Assembly (NCBI GenBank): GCA_018267135.1
Contig: JAFDZA010000002.1
Location: 186,001 to 250,000, forward strand
Direction of reading: 5' to 3'
Source: Bacteroidota bacterium
GTDB lineage: Bacteria > Bacteroidota > Bacteroidia > Cytophagales > Cyclobacteriaceae
Length of the DNA stretch: 64,000 nt
Every line of letters starts with the position of its first letter. Positions within the stretch are counted from its first letter, which is position 1. The notes beneath the pieces were generated by a model, which searched no databases, was not told the DNA's origin, and was given only the letters and a program-made list of their open reading frames with translations. Shown in pieces: positions 26,762-37,507 of this stretch. A program made the translations under genes and the position numbers.

Positions 26762-29700
26762 ATGAAGCTCTCCACGGTTATTGTCATCGGCATATTTTGT
26801 GGCATATTATTTTTCACAAAAGCAATTGGGCAGGCCTCAGCCCCGAGTGCTTTACCTCAAATAAATACTTTCAGCACAGCACCTGACAATATTGGCAAGG
26901 TCCAAAACACGGTCAATTTATTTACCGGTGATTTGAATTTACCTATCAGTTTGGTAAGCCTTACTGGAAAAGAAGGCCTTGGTGTAAATGTGGCAATTAG
27001 TTATAACTCAAATGTGCAAAATCAAGTGGATACATGGAACCTGGAATCTCCGGGCGGAATTTTGGGCTTGGGGTGGACTATGGACATGCCAAGGATTATT
27101 TGTGATCATAAAAGTACGGGCACAAGGGAAGACGATACCTATTATTTACTGGAGGGGCAAACCAGTAATAGGCTAGTGAGAATAGGGCATGGGTCAGATG
27201 CTATCGGTCTTTATAATACTTATGCAACCAAGAAATATCAGTTTTGGCAAATCAAGTTTTATTATGATCCTACTGACTACGCTCTTACAACGCCAGGGCC
27301 GAGCAAATGGGTGATTGTCCGAGAGAATGGCTTTAAATATATCTATGGAGACAAAAACAGCGGACGAAGCACCGTTCAGTACACAGTTCGTTGGGGTAAT
27401 TGGATTGGCAACAGTTCTAATACTAACAATCAAACACGATTAGCCACGACATGGAACCTTTCAGAAATCAACAATCTATGGGGAGAGAAAGTGACTTTCG
27501 AATACACAAATGTGGATCAATTTGTTGGCTCCAATTTTGGCCAAAAACAAACAGAAGCATCGTACCTAAAACAAATTGTAGATCCTATCGGAAGGAAAGT
27601 ACAGTTTTTTTATAACAACAAGAACCCACAATATTATATGGAACCTCATACGGAGCAGCCTGAACCAGATGCTTATCAGGAGAACTATGAGAAACTTTAC
27701 TTGGACCACATTGATGTTCTTCAGGAAACTGGCACGAAATATTTGTCAGTAAATTTTCGATATTCATCAATCAATGACGGAATCAACACAGCAAAAATGC
27801 TGCTCGCTTATATTGAGCAGCGTAACGGTGCCGGACAAGCTTTGCCTGGAATTCGTTTTGATTATTTCACCTCAACCGGATCAACTGGATACAAAGGGTT
27901 TCTTCAAAAAATAACTTACCCCACTGGAGGAACGGTAAGCTATACGTATGCGATGAGCAATAATCAAATTGGTCATTCGAATCGCTCACTCACGATTTCT
28001 GGCGGAGGTGAACCTCAATTGTGGTTTGGTTCAGATTATGTTGTTGTTGCCTGGAGAGCATTGGACTCAAACGGCAACCATACATCAAATCCTTCTCCTG
28101 TTTCTATTTCAGTCTATCAATGGTTTGGCGAGTGGGTACCATCTACGTTATCAGGTGTAAACCTCAATTTGGTGAATGTGGGGGCGACTTTTAATAACAA
28201 CACATTCCATTATAATAACTTTCAAGTGGTTACTGAGGATAAATTCTTCGCGATACTAACTCAACCTGGAGATCAAACTTTTGCTGGAAACAATGCTAGC
28301 TTTGCAATGTATTACAAGGATGAGGCAAAGCGAGGAAATTGGATTTGTGCAACTATCGATAACTCATCCAGCCTTAATTATTTGAGCTATAATCTTGGAA
28401 GCGGCTCTGCCACCTTACTCTCTGGTGATAATTTTGTTGCAATAGCTACTTATACAAACTCAAATTCTACTCCGGGCTACCTATTTACATACAATGGAGG
28501 GGTCTATAATGGCCACTTCAATCAGGCTTTATTTCCTGTAAATATTAACTCGGCACGATCTGGCGTTGACAATTTCTACACCGCTTCAAACAATTTTGTA
28601 ATAAATTATTCAGAATGGTTTGCTAACACTGTTCAATTGACTTTTTCATATCTCAATGAAGAGCGAAACTGGGTAACAACCAGTATACCTCAATCCTTAG
28701 TTTGGGCGAATACTGGCCCAAAGTTTCCTAGCAACTTGCACAGTTCAAACAATTTCATGGTTGCGATGGCGGGGAACAACCCTGAGTTTCTTTTTCGGTG
28801 GGATAATACTTACACAAATTTTTATCGAGACAATGATAATTCAACTAGTTTGTTATTGTATTGGGATGACAATAGTTATGTGTTCCCAATCAATAATTCA
28901 CAATTTGCATTGATCGATGGATCCGTTATGTCAAAGGCAGTGAGATTTGATGGTAACAATTGGATACTGTCAGGGGCACAATCTACAAATGCTACAAACA
29001 AAGTAGGTAGTGGCATTGATTTTTTGGTAAGTGCCTCACCCGACAATTCTTACAGGACGCTATCAGTATTCAATGCTAATTCTTTGAACTGGACATCCAA
29101 TTCAATTTCAAATGGCTTCTTACCACTTTTTAGTGGGGGCCAAGCTTCTGCGGATTTTTATGTTACAAATGGGTCTATGTTTTATCACAATCCTGATGGC
29201 TCATGGACATCCACCAACTCCACAGTATATGGCGATATTGCAGGCCGCATTTTAACTTCTGGAGGTGATCTTAAATTTGTGAAAAATGGTACGCTGTCCC
29301 CCAATTCAGACAATATTGGGCAGAATACCGTCTATTTCAGTGACTATGATCAATTTGGAAATTTGGTAACAAGAATAAACTATGGCTTTGATATGCTCGC
29401 TTGTTACCAGTCGCCCCCCGGTAAATCATACATGGATGCTAACTCAATAACATTGTATAAAAATATTGCTGAACGTGCTACGGGTTACCAAGTAGATTAT
29501 CCGGTCAGTTCAATCACGATTAGTGGAAATGGCTCCACGGACCAAAACGTTGCTTTTGGTTATAATTTTTCCACAGCTTTTGTTGACCCATCCGGCAACG
29601 TTGCTCAATACACCGATGTGAATGTAATTCCTGGAAGTAACACGCCATCATCCATGCCCAATGGATATACGACAACTTCCCACAAGAATGGCGCATACGG

Positions 29701-30916
29701 GGACTCCCTGAGATTTTTAGGTTACCCTTATCAAATCATTACCTACGATGTAAACAATAATCCAGTTTCTTCAACAAAAATAACTTACACATCGTACTCA
29801 GTTCCGCTTTTTTTGAATGGCGGGCAAGGTCAAGTTGAAGTTGCCTATTATATCAAGGCTACAAAAAATGTTAAAACTTCGGATGGCATAACAATTACTA
29901 CCACAAATACTTTTAATCGCTCCACAGGTCAACTGCGAAATTCGAGTACCACAGGCTCTTCCTCATCAATTTATCAAGAGTACAAATATTGGTATGAGGT
30001 TAATGACCCCAATTTTCAGACCAATTTGTTGACACCCTTACTTCAAGTTTCAAAAAAAATAAATGGTACTTACTCCGAATCTCAGGTAACCCGCTACAAA
30101 AACTGGCCTGCCCTTAACCCCAGCCTTGGCACCGGTGCTACAGTGCCAGCACCTTACGATCAGTTGGTCTGGAATGGTAACAATGTCAATGACATTAGTT
30201 TCTTCTCTTCATGGGATCCCGTGGCTAATCCTTCCAGCACTTTGGCTGATTGGACCATGGCGCAACAAATCAATGTACGTGACAATTATACTGGGGCGGT
30301 TTTAGAAACTCAGGCGAAAGGAAATATTCCCTCAGCAGTAATTTTGGATCAGTACAAAATAAGGCCGCTAGCAAAAGTGGGTAATGCAAATTACAATCAA
30401 GTTGCTTACACCAGTTTTGAAGATAATACAAATGGAAACTGGCAGCAGTGGACAGACGGTTCGATTTCAAGTACTGCAGCAAAAACGGGAAATAATTCCA
30501 TGTCCATCGGCACAAACGGATTGCAATTCAACCAAGTGATATCAGGAGAAAATTACATCATTTCTTTTTGGGCGCAGTCAGCCAACTCGGGCACATTGAC
30601 AGTCAACGGTTCAACCACACAGTCTATTCCTTCCGCATGGACGTATTATGAGTTTCCATTTACCGGCTCAGCGCAACTTAATGCGGCTGTTGTTAAACTT
30701 GCTTCGGGGAACGTTACTGTCGATGAAGTGCGGCTTTATCCAAAACGGGGGAATATGGAAACAACTACTTATGATTTGGTGTTTGGGCCGACTTCCAAAA
30801 CTGACAATAATAATCATACTGCTTATTTGCAATATGACCCGTGGGGAAGGTTGATAAACACCTTTGATGAAAATAAGAATGTAATTCGGCAGGCCATTTA
30901 CACTACCAAACAGTAG
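26762..30916 (+). CDS. SpvB/TcB-like N-terminal partner of the RHS pair
   Basis: 1384 residues with a signal peptide ending AIGQA. The N-terminus VNLFTGDLNLPISL and GILGLGWTMDMPRI is the SpvB/RHS entry pattern. The middle (about 420-860) is a run of beta-propeller-like repeats with Asn/Ser-rich loops. Near 1220-1320 there is a carbohydrate-binding-like beta sandwich (NYIISFWAQSANSGTLTVNG). The end QYDPWGRLINTFDENKNVIR is an RHS-like YD repeat. There is no RHS core and no toxin tip: these come from the next gene six bases downstream, as in TcB/TcC pairs. Confidence 0.7.
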   Translation: MKLSTVIVIGIFCGILFFTKAIGQASAPSALPQINTFSTAPDNIGKVQNTVNLFTGDLNLPISLVSLTGKEGLGVNVAISYNSNVQNQVDTWNLESPGGILGLGWTMDMPRIICDHKSTGTREDDTYYLLEGQTSNRLVRIGHGSDAIGLYNTYATKKYQFWQIKFYYDPTDYALTTPGPSKWVIVRENGFKYIYGDKNSGRSTVQYTVRWGNWIGNSSNTNNQTRLATTWNLSEINNLWGEKVTFEYTNVDQFVGSNFGQKQTEASYLKQIVDPIGRKVQFFYNNKNPQYYMEPHTEQPEPDAYQENYEKLYLDHIDVLQETGTKYLSVNFRYSSINDGINTAKMLLAYIEQRNGAGQALPGIRFDYFTSTGSTGYKGFLQKITYPTGGTVSYTYAMSNNQIGHSNRSLTISGGGEPQLWFGSDYVVVAWRALDSNGNHTSNPSPVSISVYQWFGEWVPSTLSGVNLNLVNVGATFNNNTFHYNNFQVVTEDKFFAILTQPGDQTFAGNNASFAMYYKDEAKRGNWICATIDNSSSLNYLSYNLGSGSATLLSGDNFVAIATYTNSNSTPGYLFTYNGGVYNGHFNQALFPVNINSARSGVDNFYTASNNFVINYSEWFANTVQLTFSYLNEERNWVTTSIPQSLVWANTGPKFPSNLHSSNNFMVAMAGNNPEFLFRWDNTYTNFYRDNDNSTSLLLYWDDNSYVFPINNSQFALIDGSVMSKAVRFDGNNWILSGAQSTNATNKVGSGIDFLVSASPDNSYRTLSVFNANSLNWTSNSISNGFLPLFSGGQASADFYVTNGSMFYHNPDGSWTSTNSTVYGDIAGRILTSGGDLKFVKNGTLSPNSDNIGQNTVYFSDYDQFGNLVTRINYGFDMLACYQSPPGKSYMDANSITLYKNIAERATGYQVDYPVSSITISGNGSTDQNVAFGYNFSTAFVDPSGNVAQYTDVNVIPGSNTPSSMPNGYTTTSHKNGAYGDSLRFLGYPYQIITYDVNNNPVSSTKITYTSYSVPLFLNGGQGQVEVAYYIKATKNVKTSDGITITTTNTFNRSTGQLRNSSTTGSSSSIYQEYKYWYEVNDPNFQTNLLTPLLQVSKKINGTYSESQVTRYKNWPALNPSLGTGATVPAPYDQLVWNGNNVNDISFFSSWDPVANPSSTLADWTMAQQINVRDNYTGAVLETQAKGNIPSAVILDQYKIRPLAKVGNANYNQVAYTSFEDNTNGNWQQWTDGSISSTAAKTGNNSMSIGTNGLQFNQVISGENYIISFWAQSANSGTLTVNGSTTQSIPSAWTYYEFPFTGSAQLNAAVVKLASGNVTVDEVRLYPKRGNMETTTYDLVFGPTSKTDNNNHTAYLQYDPWGRLINTFDENKNVIRQAIYTTKQ

Positions 30917-30922
30917 AGTGTT

Positions 30923-33900
30923 ATGCGTAGAGTTAAGAATTTACTGAATCTTTTGTTGTGCGGATTTTTTATTGTGCTTTCCTTAGGCGTGGGTGCCCAA
31001 ACTTGTTACACTTTTCCAACAGTAGCCAGTACGTCAGGGTGTGCGGGATATTCTTATACCCTTTATGCCACGACCAATGGGGGGAGCGTTACCTCTCACA
31101 ATTGGTGGACTGCACAAACGGGAGGCACCAGTGTCGGTGTCAGTATCAGCAATCCGGGGGCCGGTATCGTGCAATCTTCGTTAACGGCTGCCTTTAATTC
31201 AAGTGTCACGTATTGGGTTGAGGCTGTTTGTTCGGGTGGAGTAAACCCCAGCCGTACCCCGATCAGTTTTACTGTGGTCGCCCCAACAACAGTGTCTTAT
31301 ACAGCCTCCATAGATCCAATGAGCGTCTTGCCTTCCAATAATTTAACGCTTACCGCTTCGGGTGCTTCAAACCTGCAGTGGATATACACTTCCTCAAGCT
31401 CAAAACCAACAGTGGCTTCGGGCACTGCTCCATTCGTGCCCACATTGGGCGGGGGTTACCAGTTGACCGGAACCAATTCTTGCGGGGTCAACCAAACCCT
31501 CTCGCTCTATGTTAACCACCTTCCCATATCGGATGCCGGGCTTAGCCGGACAGTGGGCCTTCCTTTGGCCACCTATACTGTATATGGATCAGGCTATGAT
31601 GTGGACGATGGCGATGCGGTAACTTATCTATGGACCCAATCGGGAACTGCGCAAACGTTAAACAATACAACGGGCTTGGCTTTGCAGGTTGTAAACCCCC
31701 AACCGGGTGCGACCACGTTTACTTTAACGGTCACGGATTCCAAACTAAAATCGTTTACATCCCAGGTAACCATTACATTTTCCAACATCACCAACAATTA
31801 CAACTATGTGCAGCAGGATAATGTGCTGGACACCCTAAAAGTAGCGGCCAATGTTGCGGCCATACCCATAGGAAAGAAAAAAACCAGGTTGATCTCGTAT
31901 GCCGATGACCTGGGGCGGCCCATTGAGAAAGTAAGCCAACAGGCCTCACCTTTTGGAAATGACATGATCGGTTTTAAAATTTTTGACGGTCTCGGCAGAG
32001 AGGCCAATCAGTATTTACCCTACTCTTTGACCAGCGGCAATGTAGGTGCATTTGTTCCAACTGCAACCGCCCTCACCAGTGAGTCAAGTTTCTACAATGT
32101 AAGCAACGACAAAATTGCCGATGACGCAGTTCCCTATTCCACCACCACCTTTGAGCCTTCGCCCCTGAGCCGGCCCGTCAAGCAGGCCGGCCCCGGGGCT
32201 AATTGGGCATCCATTGGAAAGTCCGTGGCGTATGGCACCAATGCACCGTCCGATGTGCTCAACTGGGCGGTGAACGGATCGGGTTTGCCACAGGCCATAT
32301 CGCCCTACTTTTATTCTGCTTCCATTCTTACAAAGACTGCCGCTACCGATGAACAAAGCGTAGTCACTGAAACCTATGCCGATATCCGGGGGATCAAACT
32401 ATTGGTCCGTTCGGATGCAACCAACCTCAGGGCAGAAACCTATTATGTCTATGATGCCAAGGGGAACCTGAAATTCATTTTACCGCCCGAGCTGATCAAG
32501 GTGTTAAAGAACCAATCTTCGCCTGCCTATTCCCCCACGCAGGCTCAACTGGACCGATGGGCGTACCAATACAACTACGATTACCTCAACAGGGCTGTTG
32601 AATCAAAAGCCCCCGGAGCCGGCTGGGTCTATACCGTGTACGATACGCGGGACAGGGTAGTGCTCACCCAGGATGCCAACCAACGGTTGACCGGTGACCC
32701 CAATCAATCCACACTGGGGAACAAGTGGAGCTACACCCAATACGATGACCAAAACCGCCCGGTGGTGTCGGGCGTTTACGGCCCCGATAATACCTACACC
32801 ACTCGCGCAGCGATGCAGACATACATTAACTCACTCGGCAGTGGGCAAGGATACCAGAATGTTACCAGCGTAGTCACCGTTGCGGACGTGGTGCTGTCTG
32901 CATACGCATCAATCAATGAATACACCGTTACCCACTCGGTTTCATTGGAGCCCGGGTTTGATTTCAAAGCAGGGGTTACCTCCACTTCCTTTCATACGGC
33001 CATCCAATCGGGCGGGACTCCATCCACTGTGTTCCCCACAACGAACGTGGAGCAATTGGTGAAAACGTATTACGACAGCTACTCGTGCGAGGTATGCTCC
33101 AATACAAATTTTCAATATGTATCGGGGGAGGCCTGGAAAAATACCCCTCCGTACTCCACTACGCCCGATGAAACCTTTCCCTCCGCGCTGTACACTCGGT
33201 TGAAAGGGGCGACCGTGGCCAGCAGCGTGAAAATATTGGGCACTACCACGTGGCTCAACACGGTCTCTTACTACAACCGATATGGCAGCGTGGTGCAAGT
33301 GATCGGGGCGAACCACGTGGGCGGCCGCGACCGCATTTCCACGCTGTATGATTTCAGCGGCAAGAAACTGGAAGAACTTCAGACCGCCATCGGCTACAAC
33401 ACCGGCAACATCACCACCCAGCGCAAAGTATTTTCGTACGACCCGGTGGGCAGGCTGCTGCAAGTGCAGCACCAGGTCAACAGCCAGCCGATGGTTATTC
33501 TGTCGGCACTGGAGTACAATGAACTGGGCCAGGTAGTGAAAAAGAAATTGCACAGTACCGATGGCGGCACGGCATATTTGCAAAATGTCGATTTCCGCTA
33601 TGACATCCGCGGAGAACTGACCAACATCAACAACATCCCCACGGGCACGGACACCGGAGACGATGCCAACGATTACTTCGGCATGGATCTGACTTACAAC
33701 ACTTCATTGAGCGGAGCGGGCAACAGCCCCCGCCCCGATGGGCTCATCAGCGCCATCCGCTGGAAGCAGGACCTGGGCAGCAAGAAGCGCTTGTACAACT
33801 TTGGCTATGATAATTTAAAACGCGTCACCTCATCGAGCGGCAAAATGAGTTTGGACAACAGCCTGACGTGGACAGGCGAACCGGATTTCTTTACCGAGAA

Positions 33901-36769
33901 CAATCTTACGTACGACCTGAACGGAAACATCCTTACGCTCAACCGCAACACGGAGTATTTTAGCAATGGCTCAAATTCATTGAGCACCATGGATCAGCTG
34001 ACCTACACGTATGGAGTAACCGCGGGATCAACTGCCTATTCAACTTCATCCGATAACGGCAACCAGTTGCAGTACGTAGCTGACAATTCCACTACGGCCA
34101 CCCGCCAGCTCGGCTTTGCCGATGGCGGGCCCAACACCATTGCCAATCCCGATTACACCTACGATGCTAACGGCAACCTGACCAGCGACCTGAACAAGAA
34201 AATATCAAAGATCACCTACTATTTTAACAACCGGCCGAAAAAGATATCAATAAACGTAGTAGGCACAGACACGTCTTACATAAAATACACGTACGATGCT
34301 GCGGGCATCAAGCTCAACCAGATGGCATATATCTATGACACGGCAAAACATTCCCCTACCTATCAAACCTACGTGACCACCTCCACCGACTACGTGGGCA
34401 ACTTTGTTCTGCTCAACGGGCAGGTGCTGACCGTGAACCAACCCGAAGGAAGGATCACACCGCCCACGTACGAAAACATTTTCTCCAACCCCGATGCGGG
34501 AAGTTTGAGCGGCTTCACCGCCACCAGCGGAAATGTAACGCTGTCATGCGTCTATCAAAATACGCAAACCTATGTAACGGCATCCAACAGTGCCGGAACC
34601 CAAAACGAAGGAATCTTCCCCATCAGCACCGACAAAGGAACTGCGTACCCCGTAACAGCCGGGCAAACGTACTCGTTTAGAATACTCGGTTACCAAACCT
34701 CAGGCTCATTGGCCATGCTGTATGTAAAAACAAATCTGGGCGATTTGGTCTGGCCGGGCGCAGCGTATGCCCCGGTGCCGTTGCCCACCGGTGCGGCCAA
34801 TGAAAGCTGGGCATCGGTAAGCTTTGTTGTTCCCTCCAACGCTACTTCCGTTTCACTGGGCGTAAAATGGAACGGGCCGGCAACGGGCAACACGATATAT
34901 GTTAATAGAGTGGCACTTTACAAAACCGATTTTGAGTACAACTATTTTATTACCGACCAGGTGGGCAGCACACGCGTGGTGCTGCAGACCAACCCGGGCA
35001 CGCAGGCCTATACCGCCACGATGGAGCCCAACAACCGGCCCACCGAAGATGCCGCCACGCTGACCAACGGAGTGACGGGCCAGTTCCTGAACATGAACTA
35101 TGCCATGATCTTTTCCAACCCCACGGCCAACACCACCCCCGGTGGAAGTTATGTGGTGAAGATGAACCCCACTTACAAAGTGGGCCCGGCCAAGAGTTTG
35201 AAAGTGTATCCCGGGGATGTGGTCAACGCTTCCGTAAATTCTTCGTACCTCACGGGCGGGAGCTATACCAAAACACCGTTGGCCACGGTAATGGGTGCGG
35301 TGGCCCCCGTGTTTGGCGGGGTCAGCGGCACGGGCGACCCCGGTGCCATTTTCAGCAGCCTGAACAACACGGGCAATGCGGTGATCGCGGGCCTGAGCCC
35401 CGGCCAGGGCACAACTGCACCGAGCGCATTTTTGAATTACATATTGTTCGACAAAGATTACAACCCGCTGGGCGGGCAGTCCGTGCCGGTGCCCACGGGC
35501 GGTGGAGGGCCTATGGCCTTGCCCCAAATCACAGCACCGGAAATTGGTTATGTTTTCATTTACCTGAGCTATGACAATGATACAGGTAACGATGTGTATT
35601 TCGATGACCTGAAGATCACCCAACAAGAGAGCCCTGTGATACAGGTGAACAACTACTACCCGTTTGGAATGAAGAGTTATAGTTGGTTAAGAAATGGAGA
35701 AACAGATAATGCGTATTTATTTCAGGGCAAAGAACTCATTGCACAGACAGGGTGGTATGACTTCGGCAGCAGGATGTACTATGCGGATTTAGGAAGGTGG
35801 TTTGCGGGTGATCCTCAAAAGCAATTTAGCAGCCCTTATATGGCCATGGGGAATGTGCCGATGATGGGCACTGACCCGAATGGGGAGTGGTTTGGATGGG
35901 ATGACATAATTGTCTCTGCTGTTGGATTTGTAGTTGGGTATGCTAGTTACGGACTTACTAAAGGAAACTGGGGATGGAAAGCAGCAGAGTCTGGCCTAGT
36001 AGGTGCCGCAATAGCTGAAGTAGGTTATCTGACATTAGGGGGTGGGCTGGCTGCCGAAGGAGCCACAGCAAGTACAGGTGGTTTGGGAGCTATTAAGAGT
36101 GCCGCTCAATTTGCAATTTTAGATGCAACTACTACAGCAACAAATGTTGCAGAGAATGCCGACAATATTTCTCGCATGAATGGTGAAGGTGCATTTGAAG
36201 CAATCGCTGGTTTCGAGGGTATTTCTGCTATTCAATCAGGTTTTCAGGGAGATTGGATGGAAGGTCAAGTTGATAAAGTCTTTTTTAGTGGAGGATCAAA
36301 AGCTGCTGGAATTTTTAAGGGAGTAACATCAGATGCCATTGGAGGTTTCTTAAGTGGAGGTTTCAAGAGTGAAGTTGGGAATGGATTCAGTCTTTCAAAC
36401 TTTGACTTTAAAGAGGCATGGGCTCAGTCAGCAGGTGCAGGTGCAAGCAAATTTGCTGGGAATTTAGTTGACAAAGCAACCGATATATACGGAGAAATGG
36501 GAAAATCTGTAAATAGATCAAGCAGGGCTGTAAGCCGTTTTTCTTCATTGAGTGACTATGTTAAGGACAGAATCACTAATGCAAATTGGGGGATACTTGC
36601 CATAAAGGAGATAGGCTCTGTAGCTGCAGGTCAAGGTGGTGTTGACTTATTAAGACGATTGCAAGGTCTTATTAAGGATAGTAAAGAACCATTTTACCGA
36701 GATTCAAATTACATCAACATCTGGTCGGGCGGAATTAAAGATGGTCTTGGAAATCTTTTTGGATGGTAA
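30923..36769 (+). CDS. DUF6443/RHS repeat polymorphic toxin with C-terminal tip
   Basis: 1948 residues, signal peptide (FFIVLSLGVGAQ). An Ig/PKD-like region (about 200-295) precedes DUF6443 (about 300-440: YADDLGRPIEKVSQQASPFG). YD repeats follow. The RHS-associated core spans about 1570-1660 (YLFQGKELIAQTGWYDFGSR; LGRWFAGDP; GTDPNGEW). After the core a divergent, AT-richer, Gly-rich tip of about 290 residues (DDIIVSAVGFVVGYAS onward) is presumably the toxic part, its activity not recognised. DP-N-G fits the aspartyl self-cleavage site of RHS cores. Candidate immunity genes follow at once. Confidence 0.88.
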   Translation: MRRVKNLLNLLLCGFFIVLSLGVGAQTCYTFPTVASTSGCAGYSYTLYATTNGGSVTSHNWWTAQTGGTSVGVSISNPGAGIVQSSLTAAFNSSVTYWVEAVCSGGVNPSRTPISFTVVAPTTVSYTASIDPMSVLPSNNLTLTASGASNLQWIYTSSSSKPTVASGTAPFVPTLGGGYQLTGTNSCGVNQTLSLYVNHLPISDAGLSRTVGLPLATYTVYGSGYDVDDGDAVTYLWTQSGTAQTLNNTTGLALQVVNPQPGATTFTLTVTDSKLKSFTSQVTITFSNITNNYNYVQQDNVLDTLKVAANVAAIPIGKKKTRLISYADDLGRPIEKVSQQASPFGNDMIGFKIFDGLGREANQYLPYSLTSGNVGAFVPTATALTSESSFYNVSNDKIADDAVPYSTTTFEPSPLSRPVKQAGPGANWASIGKSVAYGTNAPSDVLNWAVNGSGLPQAISPYFYSASILTKTAATDEQSVVTETYADIRGIKLLVRSDATNLRAETYYVYDAKGNLKFILPPELIKVLKNQSSPAYSPTQAQLDRWAYQYNYDYLNRAVESKAPGAGWVYTVYDTRDRVVLTQDANQRLTGDPNQSTLGNKWSYTQYDDQNRPVVSGVYGPDNTYTTRAAMQTYINSLGSGQGYQNVTSVVTVADVVLSAYASINEYTVTHSVSLEPGFDFKAGVTSTSFHTAIQSGGTPSTVFPTTNVEQLVKTYYDSYSCEVCSNTNFQYVSGEAWKNTPPYSTTPDETFPSALYTRLKGATVASSVKILGTTTWLNTVSYYNRYGSVVQVIGANHVGGRDRISTLYDFSGKKLEELQTAIGYNTGNITTQRKVFSYDPVGRLLQVQHQVNSQPMVILSALEYNELGQVVKKKLHSTDGGTAYLQNVDFRYDIRGELTNINNIPTGTDTGDDANDYFGMDLTYNTSLSGAGNSPRPDGLISAIRWKQDLGSKKRLYNFGYDNLKRVTSSSGKMSLDNSLTWTGEPDFFTENNLTYDLNGNILTLNRNTEYFSNGSNSLSTMDQLTYTYGVTAGSTAYSTSSDNGNQLQYVADNSTTATRQLGFADGGPNTIANPDYTYDANGNLTSDLNKKISKITYYFNNRPKKISINVVGTDTSYIKYTYDAAGIKLNQMAYIYDTAKHSPTYQTYVTTSTDYVGNFVLLNGQVLTVNQPEGRITPPTYENIFSNPDAGSLSGFTATSGNVTLSCVYQNTQTYVTASNSAGTQNEGIFPISTDKGTAYPVTAGQTYSFRILGYQTSGSLAMLYVKTNLGDLVWPGAAYAPVPLPTGAANESWASVSFVVPSNATSVSLGVKWNGPATGNTIYVNRVALYKTDFEYNYFITDQVGSTRVVLQTNPGTQAYTATMEPNNRPTEDAATLTNGVTGQFLNMNYAMIFSNPTANTTPGGSYVVKMNPTYKVGPAKSLKVYPGDVVNASVNSSYLTGGSYTKTPLATVMGAVAPVFGGVSGTGDPGAIFSSLNNTGNAVIAGLSPGQGTTAPSAFLNYILFDKDYNPLGGQSVPVPTGGGGPMALPQITAPEIGYVFIYLSYDNDTGNDVYFDDLKITQQESPVIQVNNYYPFGMKSYSWLRNGETDNAYLFQGKELIAQTGWYDFGSRMYYADLGRWFAGDPQKQFSSPYMAMGNVPMMGTDPNGEWFGWDDIIVSAVGFVVGYASYGLTKGNWGWKAAESGLVGAAIAEVGYLTLGGGLAAEGATASTGGLGAIKSAAQFAILDATTTATNVAENADNISRMNGEGAFEAIAGFEGISAIQSGFQGDWMEGQVDKVFFSGGSKAAGIFKGVTSDAIGGFLSGGFKSEVGNGFSLSNFDFKEAWAQSAGAGASKFAGNLVDKATDIYGEMGKSVNRSSRAVSRFSSLSDYVKDRITNANWGILAIKEIGSVAAGQGGVDLLRRLQGLIKDSKEPFYRDSNYINIWSGGIKDGLGNLFGW
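35540..35908 (+). repeat. RHS-core duplication, copy 1
   Basis: 369 bases matching 38263-38631 without gaps at roughly 90 per cent, including an identical run of about 60 bases around 35640-35700. Sequence identity stops abruptly after GACCCGAATGGGGAGTGG...GACATA, where the two tips diverge. Confidence 0.85.
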
Positions 36770-36770
36770 A

Positions 36771-37430
36771 ATGAGATACCTTTTTTTTCTTTTAATACTG
36801 CTCAGCCCAGAACTTTATGGGCAAAAGCCCAATGATTTACACAAGGCAGGGCAATACGTGTTTTTACTTAAGGGAGGATTCGATTTGCATTACAGGGGCG
36901 ATCTTGAGGAGTGGCTTTCAAAATATGGTGTAAAGACTAATTCAAATATTGTGGTCAATTTTGGTATTAAAGCATTGTTACCAGCCTCAAGGACTTTATT
37001 AATTGGTGGAGAATTTAATTGGATGATTTCAAATCAACCATATAAAAACGATCTAAGTTTTGACTTAGAGCTAGGAAAATGCTTCAAGATAAAGACCATT
37101 CAAATCATCCCATTGATGGGAATAGGAATTGTAAATTCTTTAATTAGGTTTGATAACTCTGTTCCAGCACCGCTTGCACAATTAAACGCAAGCGGTGGCC
37201 AACTAAGTCAGAATGCTCTTTTAATTAAGCCAAACGTATTACTTATAAAGAATTTTTATCCATTCACTTTTGGAATTGAGTTGGGCTGTAGGGTTTATTC
37301 ATTTTCTAACGATTGGAAATATTACGAGAACGGAACGAACGGTTCTTTTATAAAAGTGCCCCAAGTGCCATATAATGGATATTTTCACCCTTACGCTTCT
37401 ATTGTGTTAGGTTTAAATGTAGGATATTGA
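36771..37430 (+). CDS. Exported barrel-like protein, candidate partner of the first RHS tip
   Basis: 219 residues from ATG 36771, one base after the RHS stop; an in-frame ATG inside the RHS gene is less likely. Signal peptide LFFLLILLSPELYGQ. The rest has short alternating strands (FGIKALLPASRTLLIGGEFNW) and ends in SIVLGLNVGY, like a small outer-membrane beta-barrel. AT-rich, unlike the RHS body. Its position directly after a toxin tip makes an immunity role possible, but the fold is unusual for that. Confidence 0.6.
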   Translation: MRYLFFLLILLSPELYGQKPNDLHKAGQYVFLLKGGFDLHYRGDLEEWLSKYGVKTNSNIVVNFGIKALLPASRTLLIGGEFNWMISNQPYKNDLSFDLELGKCFKIKTIQIIPLMGIGIVNSLIRFDNSVPAPLAQLNASGGQLSQNALLIKPNVLLIKNFYPFTFGIELGCRVYSFSNDWKYYENGTNGSFIKVPQVPYNGYFHPYASIVLGLNVGY

Positions 37431-37507
37431 AGGGTGTATATTAAAATTATAAAAGTATCTAATACCTTTTATTTGGTACAGAATGTTAGTTAGTAACTAA
37501 ATAGAAA

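Noticed and set aside
32942..33583. Long open frame on the minus strand inside the RHS gene
   Set aside because: Antisense shadow of a GC-rich coding region; its translation has no motif and the plus-strand RHS protein is well supported.
34853..35626. Second long minus-strand frame inside the RHS gene
   Set aside because: Same reason; it overlaps the RHS core on the plus strand.
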